A program made the translations under genes and the position numbers. Below are positions 1 through 6,743 of a stretch of 21,400 nucleotides of DNA, piece by piece. Under the pieces are notes generated by a model. It saw only the letters and a list, made by a program, of their open reading frames with translations. It was not told the origin of the DNA and did not search any database. Numbering within the stretch: position 1 is the first letter of the stretch; each line of letters opens with the position of its first letter. Source of the DNA: CAKRHR01 sp964423195 (GTDB taxonomy: Bacteria; Bacillota; Clostridia; Lachnospirales; Lachnospiraceae); contig CAYRDY010000030.1 in assembly GCA_964423195.1 (NCBI GenBank), positions 1 to 21,400 on the forward strand, in the 5' to 3' direction.

Positions 1-2
1 TC

Positions 3-149
3 TTCGGTAAATACGGCAGACAGAAGGGATGGGAACGTGATGGCATCCCCTTTGGTGGCAATGGGCTACCGACAACCGGCTCCGAGATCTCAGATGGATT
101 TACAGAATTGTCAGAGAAAGAAGCCCGTCAGATCGACCTCTCTTTCTGA
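3..149 (+). CDS. C-terminal 48 residues of an unidentified mobile-element protein (partial)
   Basis: An open frame enters from the left edge and stops at 147-149. The 48 visible residues are hydrophilic and rich in Gly and Asp near the front (GIPFGGNGLPTTGSE), then acidic, ending in ARQIDLSF. It lies 78 bp upstream of a tnpW-like gene on the same strand, so it is probably cargo or mobilization machinery of the same transposon or integrative element. I do not recognise the family from so short a tail. The frame was chosen because frame 2 stops at once and frame 1 gives a compositionally odd peptide. The gene's start lies outside the window. Confidence 0.45.
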   Translation, partial: FGKYGRQKGWERDGIPFGGNGLPTTGSEISDGFTELSEKEARQIDLSF

Positions 150-227
150 AAAACAGGTAGCCCGTTGTCGGAAGTTTGCCGGACTTTCCCTTGTTGGGCT
201 TCCTTAACTGAAGAAGGAGAATATTCA

Positions 228-443
228 ATGATTGAAGAAAAGAACACTACTGCCGCGCAGACTATCAGTACAGAGACCGCAGAAACACAGGTCGCCGAGG
301 ACAACGCACCCCGACTGGTCAAAAAGTTCGGCAAAACCACCTATTTGGTCAGCATTCATTTCAGCGAGACCAGCAAGGAGACAATGGACGATAAGATTTA
401 CCGCCTGATGAAGAATGACATCCGTAAAGCGTATAACAGATGA
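228..443 (+). CDS. tnpW: Transposon-encoded protein TnpW-like
   Basis: A 71-residue protein. The N-terminal 30 residues are Thr/Glu-rich and probably disordered. They are followed by a conserved-looking core, VKKFGKTTYLVSIHFS, and then SKETMDDKIYRLMKND. This core resembles my memory of the TnpW family, small proteins found beside the large serine recombinase in Tn4451-like clostridial elements and ICEs. Their biochemical role is not established. The start at 228 is preceded by AAGAAGGAGA with good spacing; the in-frame ATG at 165 has no comparable site. In such elements tnpW is often next to the recombinase gene, but here only a tiny frame and a terminator follow, so this may be a degenerate or unusual element end. 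Confidence 0.85.
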   Translation: MIEEKNTTAAQTISTETAETQVAEDNAPRLVKKFGKTTYLVSIHFSETSKETMDDKIYRLMKNDIRKAYNR

Positions 444-542
444 TTTTGACCATTATAGTGGCGGCTCTCCCGCCGCTGTAAAAATATTTTGGGTGAAATC
501 AAAAATACGCATTGACAAACTCGTCCTGAAAGGGTGAAGCAT

Positions 543-617
543 ATGCGGATTACATTACATATCGGTAAGTTTACCGTTACTATAATTGTAAAAAGCAACA
601 ACCGCCAGTGCAAGTGA
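543..617 (+). CDS. Putative 24-residue micro-ORF downstream of tnpW
   Basis: ATG at 543 opens a 24-codon frame ending in TGA at 615-617, preceded by AAGGGTGA about 8 bases upstream. The product has a short hydrophobic beta-like stretch (ITLHIGKFTVTIIVK) and then a polar tail. It recalls very short conserved proteins sometimes seen beside tnpW in clostridial elements, but I cannot confirm this. The stop codon lies in the loop of the terminator hairpin that follows. Its length makes chance a serious alternative. Against chance are the ribosome binding site, the position between tnpW and the terminator, and the plausible peptide. Confidence 0.4.
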   Translation: MRITLHIGKFTVTIIVKSNNRQCK

Positions 618-627
618 CGGTTGTTTT
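597..627 (+). terminator. Rho-independent terminator after the tnpW segment
   Basis: AACAACCG (597-604) pairs perfectly with CGGTTGTT (618-625), with a 13-base loop, and the right arm runs into four Ts. It closes the plus-strand mobile-element segment. Confidence 0.6.
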
Positions 628-757
628 AGCATATAAAATGATCTGATCAAAGCTAACCGCCTGTCGCAGTGCTTCTCTCTGGCTTTATTATATGCGAAAT
701 CATGTCAAATGTCAACATCAACAAAATTTGGAATTTGTGGACTGAAGTCTCGCCTCC

Positions 758-907
758 TTAACATGAACTGTGAATACCGCCGGCGATTGCGGGTGCTGTG
801 CGCCAGTAGCGCACGTTTAGCACCGACCGGAGCGAAGCGGAGACCGCGGAGTACGGAGCAATCCGGAGGGCTTTTATCCATGGTGGTGCCCCGCTTGCGA
901 GGCATGG
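758..907. repeat. Hairpin-rich REP/MITE-like intergenic element (copy 1)
   Basis: This GC-rich stretch differs from the AT-rich sequence to its left and can fold into several hairpins. GGTGCT plus GTGCGC (792-803) pair with GCGCAC (809-814) and AGCACC (819-824), with a 4-base bulge. At the right end GCCCCGC (888-894) pairs with GCGAGGC (897-903), flanked by CCAT (878-881) and ATGG (904-907). The last 38 bases (870-907) recur at 8146-8183 with six differences. The element overlaps the last codons of the minus-strand gene beside it. Open frames inside it look spurious. The left boundary is approximate. Confidence 0.6.
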
Positions 908-1857
908 GGATTTAGCCCGGTAAGTTTCCCCACGGCAAAAAATATCCCGTGGAAAACCAGCGCGCCCACAATCATCGCGAGGTAATAGCACAGATTTCCG
1001 GCAAAAATGCCGTAGCGCGCGGCAATATCGCAGAAGACGATCTGAACGGACGGCGTGTATGGATCCAGATAAAACATATTGGCCGTGCCGTAAGGGTGTA
1101 CCAGGACATTGATGCCCGCAGCCATCGCGCAGGTGACGGCATAGACCGGCAGGCCATAGAGAAAACCTCTCATGTGCCGATGCGCGCCGAGTCCGCTGAC
1201 GCCTGCGTAGACGCCAATCGCCAGAATCAACAGATGCCAGAAAATCCCGTGAATCGTCAGCGTCAGATAGGGGTGGAAGATGCCTGACGGATCCGCAAAG
1301 AGCATGACCGCCCCCATCACGTTGAAATCGATCAGAAAAGTGTTCAGGCAGAGCTTCAGTCTCGGCGACCGGATCCATGGAATCCACAAAAACAGGTACA
1401 TCGGCAGACTGCAGAGCTGAAACGGCAGCAGATCCCACCGATAATGCCCGCCGTTGACAATATAATAATTAAACAGTTGCTTGTATATTTCACTCAGGAG
1501 CAAGAGCAGACCAGTCACCAGGTAAATCCAGCGCGAAGGATCCGGTGCGCCGCTCGGCAAGCCCTGCTCACCGGTTACTGCTGCCTTGGATGTCGGTGCC
1601 GCGGCTGACGTGGCTTCCTGTGCGCCGCTCGGCAAACTCTGTTCACCGGCTGCTGCCCCGGTTGTCTGCACCGCGGCTGACGCGGTTTCCTGCGCGCCGC
1701 GCCTGCTGATGCGTTTGCAGAGAAGCGCCAGCAGAACCCCGAGGAGCACCGCGCCCGTGATGCCGAAGACCGCCGTCAAAAGATGCTCCCTGCCATAGAC
1801 CTGCCACGTTTTCATCGGCCAGGCCGTCCATTTCAAAAATCTGATCACGGCATCCAT
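874..1857 (-). CDS. TMEM164/YwaF-family integral membrane protein
   Basis: A 327-residue multi-pass membrane protein. After a first membrane segment (about residues 28-47) comes a 55-residue Ala/Gly/Ser/Glu linker (52-107), then about six hydrophobic segments from 110 to 310. The signature region at 122-158 (SEIYKQLFNYY, HYRWDLLPFQLCSLPMY) is typical of the TIGR02206/YwaF/TMEM164 group, whose bacterial function is unknown. The start at 1857 has AGGGGGTGAT upstream; earlier in-frame ATGs (1950, 1893) lack a site. Two features are odd. The linker is an internal duplication of about 24 residues, and the last residues (HASQAGHHHG) and stop codon are encoded by the intergenic repeat element, so the original C-terminus may have been replaced. 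Confidence 0.85.
   Translation of the reverse strand: MDAVIRFLKWTAWPMKTWQVYGREHLLTAVFGITGAVLLGVLLALLCKRISRRGAQETASAAVQTTGAAAGEQSLPSGAQEATSAAAPTSKAAVTGEQGLPSGAPDPSRWIYLVTGLLLLLSEIYKQLFNYYIVNGGHYRWDLLPFQLCSLPMYLFLWIPWIRSPRLKLCLNTFLIDFNVMGAVMLFADPSGIFHPYLTLTIHGIFWHLLILAIGVYAGVSGLGAHRHMRGFLYGLPVYAVTCAMAAGINVLVHPYGTANMFYLDPYTPSVQIVFCDIAARYGIFAGNLCYYLAMIVGALVFHGIFFAVGKLTGLNPHASQAGHHHG
1546..1692 (-). repeat. In-frame tandem duplication encoding the linker of the TMEM164-like protein
   Basis: Units 1546-1620 (75 bp) and 1621-1692 (72 bp) are clearly related and both begin TGCGCCGCTCGGCAA. They encode GAQEATSAAAPTSK...GEQGLPS and GAQETASAAVQTTG...GEQSLPS. The length difference is one codon, so the frame is kept. 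Confidence 0.8.
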
Positions 1858-1938
1858 CCAAATCACCCCCTGTCCATTACCCAAAATGCCCATACAGACA
1901 CCAAAAACATCCGTTTCCTGTAAAGGACTGACAATCAG

Positions 1939-1967
1939 AGTATACCACATCTCGTCCCGTGACTAAA
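1939..1967 (-). promoter_or_regulatory. Probable promoter of the TMEM164-like gene
   Basis: On the minus strand, -10 TATACT (1939-1944) is preceded by TGG, an extended -10 element. A weak -35 TTTAGT (1962-1967) lies 17 bases upstream. The predicted leader is about 75 bases. Confidence 0.5.
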
Positions 1968-1969
1968 GT

Positions 1970-2112
1970 GCCAATTTTTCTTTGCGATGATCATTTTTAT
2001 TCTCTGTTTTTTTGTAGCGAAGCCTTCTTCGTTCTAAAATGCCAATTTTTCCTCGTGATGACCAATTTTATTCTCTGTTTTTTTTCGGAAAGACCCCTTT
2101 TGTTTTCTGAAA
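1970..2112. repeat. Imperfect 71-bp tandem repeat in the divergent promoter region
   Basis: Unit 1 (1970-2040) and unit 2 (2041-2112) share GCCAATTTTTC at the start, TTTTATTCTCTGTTTTTTT in the middle and GTT(TT)CTRAAAT at the end. Divergence is concentrated in the central GAAG-rich part. The 291-bp gap between the divergent genes (1858-2148) consists mostly of this repeat plus the two promoters. Confidence 0.75.
2012..2040 (+). promoter_or_regulatory. Probable promoter of the ParB-like/BMP gene
   Basis: -35 TTGTAG (2012-2017), 17-base spacer, -10 TAAAAT (2035-2040). The spacer contains the inverted repeat CGAAG-cctt-CTTCG (2018-2031), which could be an operator. The equivalent place in the second tandem repeat unit has a degraded -35. 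Confidence 0.45.
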
Positions 2113-2148
2113 TTAAATGATAATGTTAGGGCAAGGAGGTGCATCACT

Positions 2149-4107
2149 ATGGCATTTGAAGATTATGATAAGGCACTCAGGCTCGGCCAAAAAGAATATC
2201 GGGCCAGGGTGGCCAAAGGCGACTACCCGTATCTGCCTGTGCTGGATGATATTTTATCGCGGACAGAGATCGAGTCCCGTGTCGACCTCGGTCTCGTCGA
2301 TATCCCGCTCGAACTGATCGTCGGCACCAGCACGCAGGGCCGCACCACGGCTTTTGCCGGAAATTTCATGCCCCTCTTAAAATCCGGCACAGAATTTGCC
2401 GGCAAATGGATCACACTGAGCGATCAGCTCATGGCATCGGGGCAGCGCGAACCGATCAAGGCTTACGAATTTATGAACAAATTTTATGTCGTCGAGGGCA
2501 ACAAGCGCGTCAGCGTTTCCAAATATCTGAACGCGGTCAGCCTCTACGGCAATGTCACCCGTTTCGTGCCGAAGCGCACCGAGGACAAGGAATCCGCCAT
2601 CTATTTTGAATTTCTGGACTTCTACGCGATGACAAAAATCAACTATATATGGTTCAGCAAAAAAGGGAGTTTCACGAAGATGCTGACCGTGGACGGCAAG
2701 GCGCCGGATGAACCGTGGACAGAGGACGACTGCACATTCTTCCGCTCATGCTATCTGGCCTTCTCCAAAGAGTTCAAAAAAGCCGGCGGCGACAAATTAA
2801 AGATCACGCCGGCGGACGCGATGCTCGCCTACATCGAGATCTACGGCTATCGGGATATCCCTGAGACTTCCGCCGCGGATATGAAGAAAAATTTGGCAAA
2901 AATCTGGGACGAATTCCTGATGCTTGAGGCGGATGATTCCGTCGCCCTGCTCATGCAGCCGACAGAGGAGCCGAAGAAAAATATCCTATCCAAACTGATC
3001 GCGCCGGAGGTCAATATCATTACCAAGATCATTTCACCGGAGCCCGCCAGACTCAAAGTGGCCTTTGTCTACGACAAATCGCCGGAAGTCTCCTCGTGGA
3101 TCTATGGCCATGATCTGGGACGGAAGCATGTGGAACAGGTCTTCGGCGACAAAATCGAGGTCCGCTGCGTCGACAATGTCGACCCGAAGGACGAGAAAGC
3201 CGCCATGGAAACGCTCGAAAATATCGCCGCGGACGGATGTGACGTGATCTTCACGACGACGCCGCAGCTTCTGAATGTCAGCCTCAAGACGGCCGTCAAT
3301 CATCCTGAGACCAAGGTGCTGAACTGCTCGCTGAACACGTCGCACCGGTATATCCGAACCTATTATGTGCGCATGTATGAGGCAAAATTTTTGATCGGCG
3401 CCATCGCCGGCGCCATGAGCGAGGACGGCAGGATCGGCTATATCGCGGACTATCCGATCTACGGGATGACCGCAAACATCAATGCATTCGCTCTGGGCGC
3501 CAAACTGGTCAATCCGAGAACCAAAATTTATCTCGAATGGTCCACGGTCAAGGACAACAATATCCCTGACGCCTTTATCGACAGCGGCATATCGTTTGTC
3601 TCCACCCGCGAGATGATCGTCCCGCAGGATGCCAACCGCAGCTTCGGGCTCACGATCTTTGATAAAAATCATTCGCCGGTCAATCTGGCGATGCCGGTCT
3701 GGCACTGGGGCGTCCTCTATGAGCGGCTGCTGCGCGGCATCATGTCCGGCACATGGAAGGAGGAGGCCGACGCCTCCAATCAGGCCCTGAATTACTGGTG
3801 GGGGATGTCCGCGGGCGCAGTCGACGTCATCTGCTCTCAAAAGCTGCCGACCGGCACCAAGCGCCTGGTGGAGCTGCTGAAGCAAACGATCTGCAGCGGC
3901 GACTTCAACCCGTTTTCCGGCGTCCTCCACTCTCAGGACGGCGTCGTCCAGCCGAGTGAACACCTGACGCTGGAGCCGGAGGACATCATCAAAATGGACT
4001 GGCTGGACGAGGATATCATCGGCTCGATCCCGACACTGGACGAATTAAAAGATGAAGCGAAGCCGGTCGTCCTCATCCAGGGACCGCTTGGCGATGAGAA
4101 GCTGTAA
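2149..4107 (+). CDS. Cytoplasmic BMP-family (PnrA-like) ligand-binding protein with ParB-like N-terminal domain
   Basis: A 652-residue protein. Residues 50-140 include FYVVEGNKRVSVSKYL, matching the 'xxDGNxRxxAxxxL' pattern of ParB/sulfiredoxin-fold domains. Residues 300-600 resemble the BMP/PnrA/Med periplasmic-binding fold: LKVAFVYDKSP, a CDVIFTTTPQ strand, GRIGYIADYPIYG, then FGLTIFDKNHSPVNLAMPVWHWG. BMP proteins normally bind nucleosides as lipoproteins of ABC importers. This one has no signal peptide or lipobox and no permease or ATPase beside it, so it probably senses a ligand in the cytoplasm (inference). The AAGGAGGTG site fixes the start. A metallophosphoesterase gene follows after a 34-base palindrome. 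The BMP domain is more certain than the ParB-like assignment. Confidence 0.8.
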   Translation: MAFEDYDKALRLGQKEYRARVAKGDYPYLPVLDDILSRTEIESRVDLGLVDIPLELIVGTSTQGRTTAFAGNFMPLLKSGTEFAGKWITLSDQLMASGQREPIKAYEFMNKFYVVEGNKRVSVSKYLNAVSLYGNVTRFVPKRTEDKESAIYFEFLDFYAMTKINYIWFSKKGSFTKMLTVDGKAPDEPWTEDDCTFFRSCYLAFSKEFKKAGGDKLKITPADAMLAYIEIYGYRDIPETSAADMKKNLAKIWDEFLMLEADDSVALLMQPTEEPKKNILSKLIAPEVNIITKIISPEPARLKVAFVYDKSPEVSSWIYGHDLGRKHVEQVFGDKIEVRCVDNVDPKDEKAAMETLENIAADGCDVIFTTTPQLLNVSLKTAVNHPETKVLNCSLNTSHRYIRTYYVRMYEAKFLIGAIAGAMSEDGRIGYIADYPIYGMTANINAFALGAKLVNPRTKIYLEWSTVKDNNIPDAFIDSGISFVSTREMIVPQDANRSFGLTIFDKNHSPVNLAMPVWHWGVLYERLLRGIMSGTWKEEADASNQALNYWWGMSAGAVDVICSQKLPTGTKRLVELLKQTICSGDFNPFSGVLHSQDGVVQPSEHLTLEPEDIIKMDWLDEDIIGSIPTLDELKDEAKPVVLIQGPLGDEKL

Positions 4108-4113
4108 AATGAC

Positions 4114-4147
4114 CTGTCACAGCTTGGAGATCTCTGAGCTGTGACAG
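4114..4147. other. 34-base near-perfect palindrome between the BMP and phosphoesterase genes
   Basis: CTGTCACAGCT (4114-4124) pairs with AGCTGTGACAG (4137-4147), and the centre GAGATCTC (4127-4134) is itself a palindrome with the same axis. The two remaining position pairs are G-T wobbles. As RNA it makes a very stable hairpin, but no T-run follows, so it is not a classical terminator. It could be an mRNA-processing or attenuating hairpin, or a protein-binding site. Confidence 0.7.
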
Positions 4148-4183
4148 ATTCCGCATGTTTGTCACTGAGGATTTCAGGCAACG

Positions 4184-4774
4184 ATGAAAATTTTGGTACT
4201 GTCGGATAAAGAGTCCGAATTCCTGTGGGATTATTTTGAAAAGAGTAAATTGGACGGGATCGACCTGATCCTGTCCTGCGGCGATCTCGCGCCCCAATAT
4301 CTGTCCTTTCTGGCGACGTTTACCACCGCGCCCGTCCTGTACGTCCACGGCAATCACGACGGCTGCTATGAAAAGACGCCGCCGGACGGGTGCTTTAGCG
4401 TCGAGGACACGATCTATGTCTATAAAGGCGTGCGCATCCTCGGCCTCGGCGGCTGCATGGCATACAACCGCGGCGATTTCCAGTACACGCAAAAGGCCAT
4501 GGACAAGCGCATCCGCAGGCTGCGGCCCTCCCTGCTTTTGCACAGGGGCTTTGATATCCTGCTGACGCACTCGCCCGCCTACCACATCAACGACGGCGAG
4601 GATCTACCGCACATGGGTTTCAAGGGATTTGTCACTCTGATGGACAAATACGAGCCCAAATATTTGGTCCATGGGCATGTCCATATGAATTACGGCCGGC
4701 AGTATGTGCGGGAGAGCACCTACAAAAATACCAAAATCATCAATGCCTACGAAAAATACATCATTGAAATATAA
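4184..4774 (+). CDS. Calcineurin-like metallophosphoesterase
   Basis: A 196-residue soluble protein with the ordered metallophosphoesterase motifs: LSDKE (7-10), CGDLA with D34, GNHDG (56-60), LLTHSP with H129, and HGHVH (163-167). These residues normally hold a two-metal centre that hydrolyses phosphomonoesters or diesters. The first motif is usually D-x-H; here it is D8-K-E10, so one metal ligand is changed. The substrate cannot be told from the sequence. It may be co-transcribed with the upstream BMP-type gene (77-bp gap) unless the palindrome between them stops transcription. The start at 4184 has a weak GAGG about 13 bases upstream. A strong hairpin overlaps the stop codon. Confidence 0.85.
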   Translation: MKILVLSDKESEFLWDYFEKSKLDGIDLILSCGDLAPQYLSFLATFTTAPVLYVHGNHDGCYEKTPPDGCFSVEDTIYVYKGVRILGLGGCMAYNRGDFQYTQKAMDKRIRRLRPSLLLHRGFDILLTHSPAYHINDGEDLPHMGFKGFVTLMDKYEPKYLVHGHVHMNYGRQYVRESTYKNTKIINAYEKYIIEI

Positions 4775-4804
4775 GCGCCGGCTTTTTTCATCAAAGCCGG
4801 CGCT
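4774..4804. terminator. Bidirectional terminator hairpin between convergent genes
   Basis: A 12-bp perfect stem, AGCGCCGGCTTT (4774-4785) with AAAGCCGGCGCT (4793-4804), and a 7-base loop. It lies between the phosphoesterase (plus) and SPFH (minus) genes. The arms carry A/T ends but no long T-run follows on either strand. Confidence 0.65.
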
Positions 4805-4862
4805 GACAACCCATATTCAGTTCTATATTCCGTCCACATTCAGCCTATTTTCTGCCGAGCGA

Positions 4863-5789
4863 TCACTCATTTTTTGCGACCTCGACGATGGTCTGCGTCA
4901 ATCCGGCAATGCCCTGAATGTTGGACGGCACAATGATCTTTGTCGCCTTTCCATCTGCTGCCTTCTCAAACGCTTCCAGACTCTTGATCTGCAGCACCGC
5001 CGCATCCGCGCCGGCCTCCTTGATAAAGCGAATACCGTCGGCCTCCGCCTTCTGCAGCTTCAGGATCGCCTCCGCCTCGCCTTCCGCCTCACGAATCTTG
5101 GCCTCCTTGGCGGCCTCCGCCTTCAGGATCGCCGCCTGCTTCTCGGCCTCGGCCTCAAGCACGACCGACTCCTTGTGACCCTCCGCCTTCAGGATCGCGG
5201 ATCGCTTCTCGCCCTCGGCGATCAGGATCGACTCGCGGCGCTCGCGCTCTGCCTTCATCTGTTTCTCCATCGCGTCCTGGATGGCTGACGGCGGAATAAT
5301 GTTTTTCAGCTCCACGCGGTTGACCTTGATGCCCCACGGGTCCGTGGCCACATCCAGCGTCGAGCGCATCTTGGCGTTGATGATCTCCCTGGATGTCAGG
5401 GATTCATCGAGTTCGAGCTCACCGATAATATTCCTCAATGTGGTGGCTGTCAGATTCTCAATAGCCATGATCGGATTTTGCACGCCATAGCAGTACAGCT
5501 TCGGATCCGTGATCTGATAAAACACGACGGTGTCGATCTGCATGGTGACGTTATCCTTGGTGATCACGGGCTGCGGGTCAAAGTCGACCACCTGCTCCTT
5601 GAGAATGACTTTCTTGGCGATCTTATCGATGATCGGGACCTTGAAATGCAGGCCGACCGACCACGCGCTCTGAAAAGCGCCAAGCCTCTCCACGACATAC
5701 GCCTGCGCCTGCGGCACAATCTTGATACAGGATGCCAGAAGTAACAGCACGACAATGATAATGATTGCCAGAACAATGACATTAAACAT
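4863..5789 (-). CDS. SPFH/band 7 (stomatin/QmcA-like) membrane protein
   Basis: A 308-residue protein with an N-terminal membrane anchor (residues 3-23) and an SPFH domain (about 24-190), including VVERLGAFQSAWSVGLHF, the VDFDPQPVITKDNV strand, and the RSTLDVATDPWGIKVNRVELKN segment cut here by function rather than length. It then has a charged coiled-coil region (178-262) with at least five near-repeats of 11 residues based on AEGxKxxAILK. SPFH proteins oligomerise and organise membrane microdomains, often with an NfeD partner; an NfeD-type gene lies immediately upstream. The start at 5789 (ATG) has GGGAGG seven bases upstream; a TTG at 5804 overlaps that site and is rejected. It appears to have its own promoter as well as possible read-through from nfeD. 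Confidence 0.9.
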   Translation of the reverse strand: MFNVIVLAIIIIVVLLLLASCIKIVPQAQAYVVERLGAFQSAWSVGLHFKVPIIDKIAKKVILKEQVVDFDPQPVITKDNVTMQIDTVVFYQITDPKLYCYGVQNPIMAIENLTATTLRNIIGELELDESLTSREIINAKMRSTLDVATDPWGIKVNRVELKNIIPPSAIQDAMEKQMKAERERRESILIAEGEKRSAILKAEGHKESVVLEAEAEKQAAILKAEAAKEAKIREAEGEAEAILKLQKAEADGIRFIKEAGADAAVLQIKSLEAFEKAADGKATKIIVPSNIQGIAGLTQTIVEVAKNE

Positions 5790-5825
5790 ACCAATACCTC
5801 CCAAAAATTTTTAATTCCTAATTTC

Positions 5826-5853
5826 AGTATACACAATTTTCACGGATTGTCCA
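5826..5853 (-). promoter_or_regulatory. Promoter of the SPFH gene
   Basis: On the minus strand, -35 TGGACA (5848-5853), 16-base spacer, -10 TATACT (5826-5831). The predicted leader is short, about 30 bases, and ends at the GGGAGG ribosome binding site. Confidence 0.6.
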
Positions 5854-5955
5854 TATTTTTATGCGGCCGAACCCGCTTTTATTTGACGCGGCAAAACCCC
5901 CGCTCTCGACGGCGCCTCCGCTTTCCTTCCGCCATAGGCCCTTTGGGATTCATTC

Positions 5956-5967
5956 AGGGCGCGCCCT
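5956..5967. other. 12-bp palindrome at the nfeD stop codon
   Basis: AGGGCGCGCCCT is perfectly self-complementary and touches the stop codon of the HAAS-NfeD gene. It is flanked by two direct copies of GGGATTCA (5945-5952 and 5970-5977). The rest of the gap to the SPFH gene holds only that gene's promoter. A role in ending nfeD transcription is possible, but no T-run is present. Confidence 0.4.
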
Positions 5968-6743
5968 CAGGGATTCACCAGCCGCTTCACGATCAGCTTC
6001 GCCCCGCTGATCCTGACAATCTGCACGGCCTCGCCCTTGGCCAGCTTCTGCGCGTCGCTGACCGAGCGCGCCGTCCAAATCATGCCGTTGACGACCGCCT
6101 CGCCTTGCCCCTGAATGTTGTCAATATCCTGCGTCACGACGGCGGTCTTTCCGATCAGGCTCTCCACATTGGTCTTCTCACGATTTCTATTGAAATACTT
6201 CATGGCGATCGGTCTGGTCAAAAACAGGAGGACAGCCGTGACCACACAAAAGACGATCACCTGGGTCAGCGGACTGCCGCCGAGCAGCGCCGTGATCAGC
6301 GCCGCCAGTGCGCCGCCGGCAAACCATATCGTCGTCAGACCCTGCGTCAGCAGCTCCACGATCACCAGCACGATCACCATGACCAGCCAACAGATCATAA
6401 AAAAGACGATCTCCTGAAACGGCGTCTTTGTGACGCCGATGTCGATGACTTTTGTCAGCAAAATATTCATCAAAATCCCGATGATCAGGATCATACAGGC
6501 GCCCACCAGGATAAATATCCCCTGGGAATGCGCCTTTTTCCCGCCCGTCTCTCGGATGGTTTCCATAAACTCCCCGGCGATCTCCTCCGGCGCCCCCATC
6601 CGGTCGATGATCTCTTCCATCGTCTCCCCGCTGTCAAGCGCCATATTGATATCGCTCTCCAGATCGCTCTGAATGCGCTTCTTCTTCGCGCGGTCACAAT
6701 CCAGCTGCCTGACAATACGCTTGATATATTCATCCCTCGTCAT
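5967..6743 (-). CDS. HAAS (DUF1700-like)-NfeD fusion membrane protein
   Basis: A 258-residue protein. Residues 1-62 are helical and match the HAAS/DUF1700 pattern: MTRDEYIKRIVRQL, then LESDINMALDSGETMEEII and MGAPEEIAGEF. These domains usually sit beside PadR regulators. Four membrane segments follow (about 76-97, 110-130, 136-155, 159-176). The last 65 residues form an NfeD-type OB-fold domain (SLIGKTAVVTQ, GQGEAVVNGMIWTARS, GEAVQIVRISGAKLIV). NfeD proteins partner SPFH proteins, encoded just downstream. The start at 6743 overlaps the padR 3' end by 14 bases and has GGAGG upstream inside padR, indicating translational coupling. An N-terminal HAAS domain on NfeD is unusual as far as I know. 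Confidence 0.88.
   Translation of the reverse strand: MTRDEYIKRIVRQLDCDRAKKKRIQSDLESDINMALDSGETMEEIIDRMGAPEEIAGEFMETIRETGGKKAHSQGIFILVGACMILIIGILMNILLTKVIDIGVTKTPFQEIVFFMICWLVMVIVLVIVELLTQGLTTIWFAGGALAALITALLGGSPLTQVIVFCVVTAVLLFLTRPIAMKYFNRNREKTNVESLIGKTAVVTQDIDNIQGQGEAVVNGMIWTARSVSDAQKLAKGEAVQIVRISGAKLIVKRLVNP

Noticed and set aside
709..915. Plus-strand open frame of 68 codons within the intergenic element
   Set aside because: It lies in the structured repeat, has Arg-rich composition, no ribosome binding site, and the repeat's hairpins explain the sequence better.
3034..3963. Long minus-strand open frame opposite the BMP-type gene
   Set aside because: It is antisense to a clearly coding frame with recognisable domains; its product is rich in Arg, Asp and His with no motif, as expected of a shadow frame in GC-rich DNA.
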